Source: Clostridiales bacterium
Lineage (GTDB): Bacteria > Bacillota > Clostridia > Oscillospirales > Acutalibacteraceae
Assembly (NCBI GenBank): GCA_019416455.1
Contig: DXXG01000028.1
Span: forward strand, 1 to 64,000
DNA length: 64,000 nucleotides
Reading direction: 5' to 3'
Below the pieces are notes generated by a model. The model did not search any database. It saw only the letters and a program-made list of their open reading frames with translations, and was not told the origin of the DNA. The translations under genes and the position numbers were made by a program. Below, in pieces: positions 8,786 through 17,352 of the stretch (position 1 is its first letter; every line of letters begins with the position of its first letter).

Positions 8786-10216
8786 TTAGCCCTCGGTTTT
8801 TTCCTCAGTGGATTCCTCTTTTTTCGCGGCCTTGCTCCGAGTCTTCTTGGGAGCCTCTTCACCTTCGGCAGTTTCCGCCTTCTTCTTGGTGGAGGTGCGC
8901 TTCTTCGCGGGCTTAGCAGCCTTCTCAGCAGCGGCTTCCTTGATCACGGCGTTCTCCTTGATGAAGTCGATGGCCTTCTGATTCTGAATGTCGCCGTTGA
9001 TGCCTTCCACGCTCACCAGGTTTTTCACGTTCTCAAGAGGCATGTCGTAAGCGTCGGCCAGCTTCTGGTACTCGGCTTCGGTCTCTTCCTCGGTGGGCTT
9101 CAGATCTTCCAGCTGAGCGATCTTCTCCAGACCCAGACGGACTTTCACCTGGCGCTCGGCCTGAGGCTTGTACTGGGTGCGCAGATCGTCGGTGGTCTGG
9201 CCGGTATACTTCAGATAGGTTTCCAGCTTCAGGCCCTGAGACTGGAGACGATAAGCGAAAGCGTTGATGATCTCGTCCACTTCGTTCTCCACCATCTCGT
9301 CGGGGATCTCAGCCTGAACCTTCTCGATAACAGCTTCCACCAGCTGGTTCTCGATATCGCTCTCAGCAGCCTTGTTCTTCTGCTCCTGGAGACGCTTCTC
9401 GATGTCCTTGCGGTACTCATCCAGAGTGTCGAACTCGCTGACGTCCTTAACGAATTCGTCGTCGACCTCGGGCAGTTCCTTCTTCTTGATCTCATGAAGC
9501 TTGATCTTGAACACAGCGGGCTTGCCCTTCAATTCCTCGGCGTGATACTCCTCGGGGAAGGTAACGTTCACGTCGAACTCGTCGCCCACATTGTGGCCCA
9601 CTACCTGATCCTCGAAGCCGGGGATGAACTGGCCGGCGCCCAGGGTCAGCTCGTAGTTGTCAGCCTTGCCGCCGTCAAACTGTTTGCCGTCTACATAGCC
9701 ATCAAAGTCGATGGTGACCATGTCGCCGTTCTCAGCGGCCCGGTCTTCCACGGTGACGATGCGAGAGTTGCGCTCACGGACGCGGTCGATCTCGTGGTCG
9801 ATGTCCTCAGCGGTGACTTCCACGGGGATCTTGGTGACCTCGATACCCTTATAACCCTCGATGTTGGCTTCGGGCTTAGTAACAACGTTCAGCTTGCACT
9901 GGATGCCCTTTTCCTTGCTGATCTCGTCGATCTTGAACTCGCCGATGCTGATGACCTGCAGGCCGGACTTCTCCACAGCCTCCATCACCATGGGACGATA
10001 CAGGTGGTCGATAGCAGCTTCAAAGAAAACTTCCTCACCGTAATATTTCTCAATAAAAGCCCGGGGAGCCTTGCCCTTACGGAAGCCGGGGACGTTCATT
10101 TTTTTGCTTTCCCGCTTGTAAACGGTGTTGATCGCTTCGTTGAATTCTTCGGGGCTGATCTCCAGCTCCAATTCATAGCGGTTGGTTTCCAGGTTGTTAG
10201 TCGCTTTAACATTCAT
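8786..10216 (-). CDS. tig: Trigger factor with lysine-rich C-terminal tail
   Basis: A 476-residue ribosome-associated chaperone and peptidyl-prolyl isomerase. The N-terminal ribosome-binding signature appears near residues 43-48 (FRKGKAP), the FKBP-like domain around GDMVTIDFDGYVDGKQFDGG, and then the helical C-terminal domain. The last roughly 50 residues are an unusual low-complexity tail of Lys, Ala, Glu and Thr (KPAKKRTSTKKKAE, KKTRSKAAKKEE) not needed by the core fold, which ends near residue 425. The ATG has AGAGG 11 nt upstream. It heads the tig-clpP-clpX group, with a TATAAT box upstream. Confidence 0.97.
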   Translation of the reverse strand: MNVKATNNLETNRYELELEISPEEFNEAINTVYKRESKKMNVPGFRKGKAPRAFIEKYYGEEVFFEAAIDHLYRPMVMEAVEKSGLQVISIGEFKIDEISKEKGIQCKLNVVTKPEANIEGYKGIEVTKIPVEVTAEDIDHEIDRVRERNSRIVTVEDRAAENGDMVTIDFDGYVDGKQFDGGKADNYELTLGAGQFIPGFEDQVVGHNVGDEFDVNVTFPEEYHAEELKGKPAVFKIKLHEIKKKELPEVDDEFVKDVSEFDTLDEYRKDIEKRLQEQKNKAAESDIENQLVEAVIEKVQAEIPDEMVENEVDEIINAFAYRLQSQGLKLETYLKYTGQTTDDLRTQYKPQAERQVKVRLGLEKIAQLEDLKPTEEETEAEYQKLADAYDMPLENVKNLVSVEGINGDIQNQKAIDFIKENAVIKEAAAEKAAKPAKKRTSTKKKAETAEGEEAPKKTRSKAAKKEESTEEKTEG

Positions 10217-10261
10217 GGCTCTGATTTCCTCTCAAAATAGACTTACCGAAGTAACTGAATA

Positions 10262-10290
10262 ATTATATCACAGGCTTGTGAAAGAATCTA
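10262..10290 (-). promoter_or_regulatory. Probable tig promoter with internal inverted repeat
   Basis: The minus-strand -10 box TATAAT is at 10262-10267; the -35 region (TAGATT, 10285-10290) is weak. Directly next to the -10 lies the inverted repeat TCACAGGCTTGTGA (10268-10281), placed where an operator could act. The repressor, if any, is unknown. Confidence 0.5.
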
Positions 10291-10334
10291 CAACTTTTCC
10301 GCAAATTATTTGGGAAAAGAGAAAAAAACTGGAC

Positions 10335-11024
10335 TCATTCCACTTTTACGGGACAAAATTGGACGTAGTCGGCGGAGATCAGGTGCATCTGCACCCCTTT
10401 ATACTCCCCCACCAACGCTTTTTGGGCGGCGGTTTGACCGTGGATGTGGCCGAAATAACAGTGCTGGATCTGGTTCTCAGCAAGCAGTTCTAAGATCTCC
10501 CTGCACTCCATGTCATCGTAAACCGGCGGATAATGGAGGAATGCCACCAGCTCTCCCCCAAGCTTTTTCGCTTCCGCCATGGACATGGTAAGCCTTCCCG
10601 CCTCTCTGGCCACGATCTTTTTATCCTCCGCGGTTTCAGAATTGTACAGCCATCCTCTCGTGCCGCAAAGGGCTTTACCTTCGACTAGATAGGCGCAGTT
10701 GAACAGAACTTTCATGTCTGTAAAACCGTTGGAAGCCAGAAATTGGTCGATCTTATTCCGGGTAGACCACCAATAATCGTGGTTGCCTTTCAGGAGGATC
10801 TTCTCTCCCGGCAGGCTGTGAAGGAACTGGAGATCCTGCAAGGTGTCCTCCAGTTTCATTGCCCAGGAAATATCCCCTGCAACTACTACGGTGTCCCCTT
10901 CCTTCACCACTCTGCGCCAATTCTCTTCCAGACGCTGCACATAATCCTGCCAGCCGCGGAAAACATCCATTGGTTTTTCCCCGTTTAGGGACAGGTGCAG
11001 GTCTGCGATTGCGAAAAGGCTCAT
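10335..11024 (-). CDS. Calcineurin-like metallophosphoesterase
   Basis: A 229-residue protein with the metal-binding set of calcineurin-like phosphoesterases in order: D-x-H near residue 8 (IADLHLS), GDISW, GNHDYWW, a histidine in AFLHYPPVY, and GHIHGQ near the C-terminus. The substrate is not evident; Clostridia carry this subfamily as a conserved hypothetical phosphohydrolase. The ATG overlaps the thrC stop (ATGA), so it is translated from the thrC transcript. Confidence 0.88.
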   Translation of the reverse strand: MSLFAIADLHLSLNGEKPMDVFRGWQDYVQRLEENWRRVVKEGDTVVVAGDISWAMKLEDTLQDLQFLHSLPGEKILLKGNHDYWWSTRNKIDQFLASNGFTDMKVLFNCAYLVEGKALCGTRGWLYNSETAEDKKIVAREAGRLTMSMAEAKKLGGELVAFLHYPPVYDDMECREILELLAENQIQHCYFGHIHGQTAAQKALVGEYKGVQMHLISADYVQFCPVKVE

Positions 11025-12523
11025 TGCTGACCGCCTATCCCAAGGGTCTCCAACACATAGCCGGATGCTTGATCCTTGGGGATCACCAAAGAGAAGCGCT
11101 CAGGTTTCTCACGCAGAGAACGCAGCTGGACAGGGGCGCTGATCCCCGTTGCGGCTTCCAGTTTCTGAAGGTTCTCGAAATCGTCTTCCACGGCAGCTTG
11201 TCCTAAGGCTTCCAAAACGCTGGCGGAGAACTTATAGGGGTTAGCTGTGGAAGCAATCACTGCGGGAACGGACTTGTCCTCCGTTTCCTTATGGTACTGG
11301 TGATATACGTCCACTGCCACGGCGGTGTGGGTGTCGCAGAGGTACTTCTCTTTCTGCCACAGATCCCGGACGGTCTGCGCGGTGCCTGCTTCGTCACAGA
11401 AACCGCCGTAGAACAGGTCCTGCACCTTTTTAAGAACGGCTTCGCCCACAGAGTATACACCTGTTTCCGCCAGATCGTTCATCCAGGAAGAGAGAACTTG
11501 GCTGTCCTCTCCTGCCAGATCATAAAGCAGACGCTCCAAATTGCTGGAAATGAGGATATCCATGGAGGGCGAGGAGGTGGCGTAAAACTCCCGGCGGCGG
11601 TCATAGGTGCCGGTGCGGATAAAGTCGGTGAGAACCTTGTTGGCGTTGGAGGCGCAAACCAGCTTGCGGATGGGTAGACCCATTTTCCGGGCATAATACG
11701 CAGCCAGGATGTTGCCGAAGTTTCCCGTGGGGACCACCACATCCATGGGTTCACCAAGGGAAATACGGTTTGTCCGGACCAGTTCCAGATAGGCAAAGAT
11801 GTAATACACAATCTGGGGTAAGAGCCGTCCCCAGTTGATGGAGTTGGCGCTGGAGAACAGCATATTGTGTTCCGCCAGGACTGCTTTCAATTCCGGATCG
11901 GTAAAGATCTTCTTCACGCTGGATTGAGCGTCATCAAAGTTCCCCTCGATAGCGCATACAGATACGTTAGCTCCTTCTTGGGTAGCCATTTGGCGTTTCT
12001 GCATGGGACTAACTCCATCCCGAGGATAGAACACCAGGATCCGGGTGCCGGGCACATCGCTGAATCCTTCCAGCGCAGCCTTACCGGTATCGCCGGAAGT
12101 GGCAGTAAGGATAACAGCCTCTTTGCCGCCGCCTACTTTCTTTAAGGCGGTGGTGAGGAACTGGGGCAGGATCTGGAGTGCCATATCCTTAAAGGCGCAG
12201 GTGGGTCCATGCCACAATTCCAGCAGAACTTTGTCATCTGCCAAGGGAACTAGCTTTACAGGGCAGGGGCTGCCAAACTTTTCAGGGGTATACGCTTTAT
12301 CCACGCAGGCGGCGATCTCCTCCTCCGTGAAATCAGTCAGAAATTTTCCGAAGATCTCCTTTGCCAAAGCGGGATAATCCAGTTTTGCCAGCGCGGGCAG
12401 CTCTTGGGAAAGATCGGGAAACGCTTCCGGCACGAACAGGCCGCCTTCCCGAGAGATGCCTTGGGCGATCACCTGGGAGGCTTCCAGCCGTAGCTGGGAA
12501 TCGCGGGTACTTTTATAGAGCAT
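11021..12523 (-). CDS. thrC: Threonine synthase
   Basis: A 500-residue PLP enzyme converting O-phosphohomoserine to threonine. PLP-lysine lies in CAFKDMALQ, the phosphate-binding loop is TSGDTGKAA, and the C-terminal part has the long-form (E. coli/yeast-like) threonine synthase layout. The start at 12523 has AGGTGA just upstream; a GTG three codons earlier is possible. A consensus promoter and a hairpin-bearing leader precede it. It shares aspartate semialdehyde as a branch-point precursor with the dap operon at 21.4 kb. Confidence 0.96.
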   Translation of the reverse strand: MLYKSTRDSQLRLEASQVIAQGISREGGLFVPEAFPDLSQELPALAKLDYPALAKEIFGKFLTDFTEEEIAACVDKAYTPEKFGSPCPVKLVPLADDKVLLELWHGPTCAFKDMALQILPQFLTTALKKVGGGKEAVILTATSGDTGKAALEGFSDVPGTRILVFYPRDGVSPMQKRQMATQEGANVSVCAIEGNFDDAQSSVKKIFTDPELKAVLAEHNMLFSSANSINWGRLLPQIVYYIFAYLELVRTNRISLGEPMDVVVPTGNFGNILAAYYARKMGLPIRKLVCASNANKVLTDFIRTGTYDRRREFYATSSPSMDILISSNLERLLYDLAGEDSQVLSSWMNDLAETGVYSVGEAVLKKVQDLFYGGFCDEAGTAQTVRDLWQKEKYLCDTHTAVAVDVYHQYHKETEDKSVPAVIASTANPYKFSASVLEALGQAAVEDDFENLQKLEAATGISAPVQLRSLREKPERFSLVIPKDQASGYVLETLGIGGQQ

Positions 12524-12561
12524 CTGCATCACCTGTACTTCAAAATTAAGTTTCTCCGTCT

Positions 12562-12584
12562 GCCAGGGACGAAAGCGTCCTGGC
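12562..12584 (-). other. Hairpin in the thrC leader
   Basis: Plus-strand sequence gccaggGACGaaagCGTCctggc forms a strong stem with a 3-4 nt loop in the 5' leader of thrC, between promoter and start codon. No T tract follows it, so it is not a standard terminator. Its role is unknown. Confidence 0.5.
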
Positions 12585-12596
12585 CGTCGCGGTATA

Positions 12597-12625
12597 ACTA
12601 TACCTTACTTTTTCGGTTCTGTCAA
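12597..12625 (-). promoter_or_regulatory. thrC promoter
   Basis: Minus strand TTGACA (12620-12625), 17-nt spacer, TATAGT (12597-12602): a near-perfect sigma-A promoter. The -35 box overlaps the last codon and stop of the dipeptidase gene upstream. Confidence 0.85.
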
Positions 12626-13563
12626 AGCAAATTCTCCTCACGGAACACTCTGGCGGCGTTTCCGTAGAATATTTTCTCAACCACAGTCTCTGAATAGTGG
12701 CGCAGAAACAGCTCGTATAGGGCGGGGATGGCGGAAAGCCCTAGCATATCCGAAGGAAGATCCGCTCCATCCCAGTCGCCACCCATGGCCAGAATATCTT
12801 CTCCGCCCAGAGACAGAAGGTAGTCACCGTGGCGCAGTACATCCTCCATAGAGGCTTGTTCCGGCTGGTCATTGAGAAATGCCTTGTAGAAATTGAGACC
12901 CACCAGTCCGCCGGACTTCCTGATTGCCAGGAACTGCTCTTTGGTTAAGTTCCGGGGATGACCACATATCTCTTTAGCATTGGAATGGGAGGCTACCAGC
13001 GGACGGTCCGCGATCTCAGCCACATCCCAGAAAAGCTCCGGGCTGGCATGGGACAGATCGATGAGGATCCCAGCTTGCTCCATGGCTTTTACAGCCTTGC
13101 GGCCAAAGTCAGTGAGGCCTGTGGTGCCTGGAGCCATTACACCTCTGCCGATCTCCGTGGCACCGTTCCAGGTAAGGGTACACATACGTACCCCAAGCCG
13201 CTTAAAGTCTTCGATATGTTCCAGCTTGCCGCCTAGGGCAGCTCCGCTTTCCACAGTAAGGATGGCACCATGACGTCCCTCTCGTTCCAGGCAATCCAGG
13301 TCCCCGGGATCACGAAGCTGGGTCAGACAACTTTTGTTTATCTCGACCTCTTTGGAGAAACGGCGTGCCACTTTCAGGAAACGCTGCCAAGCAGGTTCTC
13401 CCCGCAGATCATCAGGCAGCCATACGGCATAGCACTGTACGTAATGTTCCCAGTTCTCCACCGTTTGCATGTTGACATGAAGCTGGTTTTTCTGTAAAGG
13501 AATATCCCTTTGCGCGCACTCGGTCATAGTGTCGCAGTGCAGGTCAAAATAGCGCGTAACCAC
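12622..13563 (-). CDS. Membrane dipeptidase (renal dipeptidase family, M19)
   Basis: A 313-residue zinc dipeptidase of the M19 family. Metal ligands are visible: HCD near the N-terminus (DLHCDT), a central glutamate (ILTVESG), histidines in DLSHASPE and VASHSNAK, and the downstream GDWDGAD segment. No signal peptide is seen, so it is likely cytosolic, cleaving dipeptides. Its GTG start is very close to AAAGGAGGA; the next internal starts would remove the metal motif. It follows yraN by 14 nt and probably ends the rplS-distal operon. Confidence 0.9.
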   Translation of the reverse strand: MVTRYFDLHCDTMTECAQRDIPLQKNQLHVNMQTVENWEHYVQCYAVWLPDDLRGEPAWQRFLKVARRFSKEVEINKSCLTQLRDPGDLDCLEREGRHGAILTVESGAALGGKLEHIEDFKRLGVRMCTLTWNGATEIGRGVMAPGTTGLTDFGRKAVKAMEQAGILIDLSHASPELFWDVAEIADRPLVASHSNAKEICGHPRNLTKEQFLAIRKSGGLVGLNFYKAFLNDQPEQASMEDVLRHGDYLLSLGGEDILAMGGDWDGADLPSDMLGLSAIPALYELFLRHYSETVVEKIFYGNAARVFREENLL

Positions 13564-13577
13564 TCCTCCTTTTGACT

Positions 13578-13934
13578 CTATTGGGCGAAAAAGGCGTTTT
13601 CCAGATATACTTCCACAGTGAGGACATCCCCTCGCGAGCAGACTGCCGCTGCGTCAAACCGGGGCTGGAGCTTGCTAGGGTTTTGCCGCAGATACTCCAT
13701 AGCGGTAGCTGTCAGTTTTCGCTGTTTCGCGGGAGTGATAGCTTCCAATGGGGATACCAAACTGTTGGGCGCCCGGGTCTTTACTTCCACAAACGCAATA
13801 TACGTTCCCCGCTTTGCGATGATGTCGATCTCGCCATATCTGGAATGAAAATTCCTCTCCAAGATCTCATAACCCTTTTCTTCCAGCCAACAGGCAACGC
13901 AGTTTTCACCAGCTTTGCCAGTTTCAGATTTCAT
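13578..13934 (-). CDS. YraN family (UPF0102) endonuclease-like protein
   Basis: A 118-residue protein of the UPF0102/YraN family, which has a restriction-endonuclease-like fold; the E-x(n)-D-x-V-E-V-K core is seen as YGEIDIIAKRG followed by FVEVKTR. The biochemical role in vivo is not established. It sits next to rnhB, the usual conserved neighbour in Firmicutes, with its ATG overlapping the rnhB stop. Confidence 0.9.
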   Translation of the reverse strand: MKSETGKAGENCVACWLEEKGYEILERNFHSRYGEIDIIAKRGTYIAFVEVKTRAPNSLVSPLEAITPAKQRKLTATAMEYLRQNPSKLQPRFDAAAVCSRGDVLTVEVYLENAFFAQ

Positions 13935-14575
13935 GAGTGCTTGTCCTCTAAATTCTTCAGGAAGCTCCTGCGGTGGATTGGCAGCAAGCCAAACTGTTGA
14001 ATGGCCTCATAGTGGGCTTTGGTTCCGTACCCCTTATGTTTTGCGAAGCCGTATTGAGGATAGAGCTGGTCCCATTCCCGCAAAAGCCTGTCACGGCTCA
14101 CCTTGGCCAGGATGGACGCCGCGGCGATACTGGCACACTGAGCGTCGCCCTTCACCACGATCTCCCCGGGAATGGACAAGGGGGGCATCCGGTTGCCGTC
14201 TACCAGCGCCCACCCAGGCTGCTGGGACAACCCTTCCACGGCTCGTTTCATGGCCAGAAAAGTGGCTTGCAGAATGTTGATTTCATCGATCTCCTCTGCG
14301 GTAGCCCATCCTACGCTCCAAGCGAGAGCCTGTTCCTGGATGAGAGGAAACAACGCTTCCCGTTTTTTCTCCGTCAGCTTTTTGGAGTCGTTCAGCCCAG
14401 GGATGGAAAGGTCCATGGGAAGGATCACAGCGGCAGCGCATACCGGTCCGGCTAAAGGTCCTCTCCCCGCTTCATCCACTCCGCAGACAGGACCGTGGCC
14501 TGTGCTTTCCGCCCGGCGTTCCCAGGCATACCAATCAAAGTTTTCCGGCAGTGTTACAGCAGTTTTTCCAGCCAT
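13931..14575 (-). CDS. rnhB: Ribonuclease HII
   Basis: A 214-residue RNase HII that removes ribonucleotides and RNA from RNA:DNA hybrids. The signature GVDEAGRGPLAGP carries the first Asp-Glu pair of the catalytic DEDD set; later acidic residues sit in the VDGNRMP and ILAKVSRD regions. An excellent GGAGG precedes the ATG. It follows rbgA (21 nt), reproducing the widespread rplS-rbgA-rnhB-yraN gene order. Confidence 0.97.
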   Translation of the reverse strand: MAGKTAVTLPENFDWYAWERRAESTGHGPVCGVDEAGRGPLAGPVCAAAVILPMDLSIPGLNDSKKLTEKKREALFPLIQEQALAWSVGWATAEEIDEINILQATFLAMKRAVEGLSQQPGWALVDGNRMPPLSIPGEIVVKGDAQCASIAAASILAKVSRDRLLREWDQLYPQYGFAKHKGYGTKAHYEAIQQFGLLPIHRRSFLKNLEDKHS

Positions 14576-14596
14576 TGGAGATCCTCCTTCCTGTGT

Positions 14597-15469
14597 TTAG
14601 GGCCGTTCCAGGGTAATGCGTCCCAGCTTGCCTCCACGGTATTCATCCAGCACAGTGATGGCGGCCCGCTCGGTGTTGACCTCGCCGCCGGAGATGAGCA
14701 TGCCCCGCTTACGCCCCACCCGTTCCAGAATCTCATGGCCGGGAAGGTGGTCCTCCGGGGAAATATCGGTCTTGTAGCGGCCGTTTACCGCGTCGGGATA
14801 AAGCTCCATCAGCAGTTCCAAAAGGTGCGCCGCCAAGCCTTCCAGGTCAAGGATCTCGTCCTTCACAGCGCCGGTGAAAGCCAAATGTTCTCCCACGATA
14901 GGATCCTCAAATTTGGGCCACAGAACACCGGGGGTGTCTAAAAGCTCAAAGCCTTTTCCCACATTGAACCAACGGTTCTGCCGTGTAACGCCGGGCCGGT
15001 CCTGTACCTCTGCTTTACCCGCCTTGCCGCCCAAAATCATGCGGTTGATGAAGGAGGACTTGCCCACATTGGGGATACCAACCACCATCACACGAATGGG
15101 ACGGCCTACCATGCCTTTTCGTTCCCACGCTTGGATCTGCTCTTTCAAGACTTCCCGCACGGCAGGATAGAATGCGTTGATCCCCTTGCCGGTTTTGCTT
15201 TCAATAGGGATAGCCTTTTCTCCCAAAGACGCGTAATGGGCGATCCAGCGGTTTGTCTGGGCAGGGTCCGCCATGTCGCTTTTGTTCAGCAGCACCACTT
15301 TGGGTTTGCGCTGGATGATGTCCCGCAGGACGGGGTTAGAACTGCTTTGGGGAACACGAGCGTCCAGGATCTCCGCCACTGCGTCCACCAGTTTCAGGTC
15401 CTCGCCGATCTTCCGCCGTGTTTTTGCCATGTGGCCAGGAAACCACTGTATGGTTCGAATCTCTTCCAC
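14597..15469 (-). CDS. rbgA: Ribosome biogenesis GTPase RbgA/YlqF
   Basis: A 290-residue circularly permuted GTPase: the G4 motif (LNKSD) precedes the G1 P-loop (GIPNVGKSSF) and G3 (DTPGV). The N-terminal WFPGHMAKT is the family hallmark. It acts in a late step of 50S assembly. It uses a GTG start with AGGAGG eight nt upstream. In Bacillus it sits near rplS; here two signal peptidase genes lie between rplS and rbgA. Confidence 0.97.
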   Translation of the reverse strand: MEEIRTIQWFPGHMAKTRRKIGEDLKLVDAVAEILDARVPQSSSNPVLRDIIQRKPKVVLLNKSDMADPAQTNRWIAHYASLGEKAIPIESKTGKGINAFYPAVREVLKEQIQAWERKGMVGRPIRVMVVGIPNVGKSSFINRMILGGKAGKAEVQDRPGVTRQNRWFNVGKGFELLDTPGVLWPKFEDPIVGEHLAFTGAVKDEILDLEGLAAHLLELLMELYPDAVNGRYKTDISPEDHLPGHEILERVGRKRGMLISGGEVNTERAAITVLDEYRGGKLGRITLERP

Positions 15470-15566
15470 GGATACCGCCTCCTAACTATAACCGAGATGG
15501 GCGGCCCGTCTTGATCGCCAGTCCGCCCATGTGTGTCTATGTTTAAATTCAATATTGATGCCGTGT

Positions 15567-16154
15567 TCAGGCCAGTCCGGCCCTGGAAAAAGGATAGAGG
15601 TTGAAAACCACTTTTCCCAAAATATTTCGGCAGTCCACCATTCCCACGGAAACGAACCGACTGTCGGTGGAGTTGTCCCGGTTGTCTCCCAGAACGAATA
15701 CACAGCCTTCCGGTACGGTCTGGGGGAATTCCAGCACTTGTCCCGGCAGATCCGGCACATAGGTGATGCCATCCTCGGTGCCATACACAGAACCGGCCAC
15801 CACCTGACCATCCACAGTGACTTCTCCCAGTTCAGGATCGAAGTCTACCACTTGGCCCTCAGTGGCAATCACTCGTTTTATGATAGGCTCGTCCAGAGCC
15901 TCTATCACAATGACCACGTCACCCTTTTGAGCCGGCCCAGCCAGCTGTGTTACCAGGACCCTGTCCCCATTATAATAGGTAGGTTCCATGGAACGGCCGT
16001 CCACAGTGATGACTCGAGCCACAAAGGTAAACACGATCGCTACCAGGACCACCGCCATGACGATCGTTTCCGCCCATTCCAGCGCGGAACGTACAAAAGG
16101 AGAATCCTTCTGGGGCTGTTTTTCTTCCCTGTTGGTTTCCACAGTTCCCTCCAA
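15567..16154 (-). CDS. lepB: Type I signal peptidase (first copy)
   Basis: A 195-residue membrane-bound signal peptidase. One N-terminal membrane helix (about residues 29-47) is followed by box B with catalytic Ser55 (DGRSMEPT), box D with Lys93 (IIKRVIATEG) and box E (VFVLGDNRDNSTDSR). It cleaves secretory signal peptides outside the membrane. The start is TTG with an ideal AAAGGAGG seven nt upstream. It lies 15 nt after a second signal peptidase gene that is clearly a paralogue, so the pair arose by tandem duplication. Confidence 0.95.
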   Translation of the reverse strand: MEGTVETNREEKQPQKDSPFVRSALEWAETIVMAVVLVAIVFTFVARVITVDGRSMEPTYYNGDRVLVTQLAGPAQKGDVVIVIEALDEPIIKRVIATEGQVVDFDPELGEVTVDGQVVAGSVYGTEDGITYVPDLPGQVLEFPQTVPEGCVFVLGDNRDNSTDSRFVSVGMVDCRNILGKVVFNLYPFSRAGLA

Positions 16155-16169
16155 GATAGTCCCTCCTTT

Positions 16170-16739
16170 TTACACAGGGCCCAGATTTTGGAACGGGAAC
16201 AGATGGAACACTGCTTTGCCCAAAATATTCCGCTCGTCGATCATGCCCACGTCCTGATAACGGCTGTCCTCAGAAACGGCTCGGTTGTCCCCCAAAACGA
16301 ACACGCAGCCTTCCGGCACGGTTTGAGGGAACTCCAACACCTCAAAGGAACTGAAAGGCTCATCCGTGATGCCGTTTTCCAGTCCAAACTTGGTCTCATC
16401 TACTACCTGACCGTCTACCAGAACGGATTTTGTCTCATAATCGAAGTCTACCACTTGGCCTTCTGTGGCGATCACCCGTTTGATGATGGGCTCTTCCAGC
16501 ACGTTGACAATGACCACCACATCGCCCTGTTCCACGCCGTTCAGGTCGCTGACAACCAGCACCCGGTCACCTTCGTGAAAACTTGGCACCATGGAAGTTC
16601 CGGTCACCGTGACAACGCGGCAGACAAACGTGAATACCACAGTGATCAGCACGATCGCTATGACCACCTCTTCGATCCACTCCAGTATGGTGCGGACAGT
16701 TTTGCTCCGCGTTTGCATGCCTTCGGTCTGAAGGTCCAT
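16170..16739 (-). CDS. lepB: Type I signal peptidase (second copy)
   Basis: A 189-residue paralogue of the neighbouring signal peptidase, with the same order: N-terminal helix at about 22-40, Ser49 (TGTSMVPS), Lys87 (IIKRVIATEG) and GDNRAVSEDSR. The two copies share long identical stretches in the C-terminal half (EFPQTVPEGCVFVLGDNR) but differ in the N-terminus and the mid-domain insert. The start at 16739 has GGGAGG upstream; a longer open frame runs into the rplS terminator and is not credible. Confidence 0.93.
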   Translation of the reverse strand: MDLQTEGMQTRSKTVRTILEWIEEVVIAIVLITVVFTFVCRVVTVTGTSMVPSFHEGDRVLVVSDLNGVEQGDVVVIVNVLEEPIIKRVIATEGQVVDFDYETKSVLVDGQVVDETKFGLENGITDEPFSSFEVLEFPQTVPEGCVFVLGDNRAVSEDSRYQDVGMIDERNILGKAVFHLFPFQNLGPV

Positions 16740-16794
16740 AGATTCGCCTCCCATCGGGTGAGAAATCGTAGTGAAATCAGGAAAAATTTGTAGC

Positions 16795-16824
16795 AAAAAA
16801 GGGACAGAAACTTGTCCCTTTCTC
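16795..16824 (-). terminator. Terminator downstream of rplS
   Basis: Minus strand AAAGGGACA - AGTTTC - TGTCCCTTT followed by TTT: a 9-bp perfect stem with a T tract, 20 nt beyond the rplS stop. It separates rplS from the signal peptidase genes, at least partly. Confidence 0.88.
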
Positions 16825-16844
16825 ACGTTTACTATGCAGCTTTC

Positions 16845-17204
16845 TTACTTGAGCTGTTCCTTGACCTTAGCGGCCTTGCCCACGCGGTCACGCAGGTAGT
16901 ACAGCTTGGCGCGGCGCACACGGCCCTGACGGACCACCTTCACAGCCTTCACGTTGGGAGAATGAAGGGGGAACACACGCTCCACACCAACACCGTAGGA
17001 AACACGGCGCACGGTGAAGGTTTCACTGATGCCGCTGCCCTTGCGAGCGATCACGGTGCCTTCAAACTGCTGGATACGCTCCCGGTCACCTTCACGGATG
17101 TTCACGTCCACGCGGACAGTATCACCGATGGAGAACTGGGGGACCTCAGCCTTGAGGGATTCCTGAGAGATCATTTTGATTGCGTCCATTTGAGATTCCT
17201 CCAT
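16845..17204 (-). CDS. rplS: 50S ribosomal protein L19
   Basis: A 119-residue ribosomal protein L19, a component of the 30S-50S interface. The conserved core FSIGDTVRVDV, ERIQQFEGTVIARKG and RRVSYGVGVERVFPLHSP is intact. It has its own promoter and terminator and a GC-rich structured leader, so it forms a monocistronic unit; the usual neighbours rpsP, rimM and trmD are not next to it. Confidence 0.98.
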   Translation of the reverse strand: MEESQMDAIKMISQESLKAEVPQFSIGDTVRVDVNIREGDRERIQQFEGTVIARKGSGISETFTVRRVSYGVGVERVFPLHSPNVKAVKVVRQGRVRRAKLYYLRDRVGKAAKVKEQLK

Positions 17205-17227
17205 AAATCGTAATGTTCAGACATTCA

Positions 17228-17334
17228 TGCCGGTATCCCGGCAGCGGACTGCCCGCTTCCTTTCGCGGCGGCTGGATCTCAGCCTTTCCGCCGCGGTTCG
17301 ACCCCCACGGGCAAGCCTTCGAGGAAAACCCGCG
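17228..17334 (-). promoter_or_regulatory. Structured 5' leader of rplS (possible L19 autoregulatory leader)
   Basis: Between promoter and rplS the transcript can form three hairpins: CGCGGG/CCCGTG (17306-17334), a two-part stem with outer CGCGGC/GCCGCG and inner GGCTG/CAGCC (17264-17295), and a perfect TGCCGG/CCGGCA with GATA loop (17228-17243) close to the start. L19 leaders that bind ribosomal protein are described in Firmicutes; whether this matches that family needs a covariance search. Confidence 0.5.
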
Positions 17335-17352
17335 GAATTCAAATGCTTAAAT

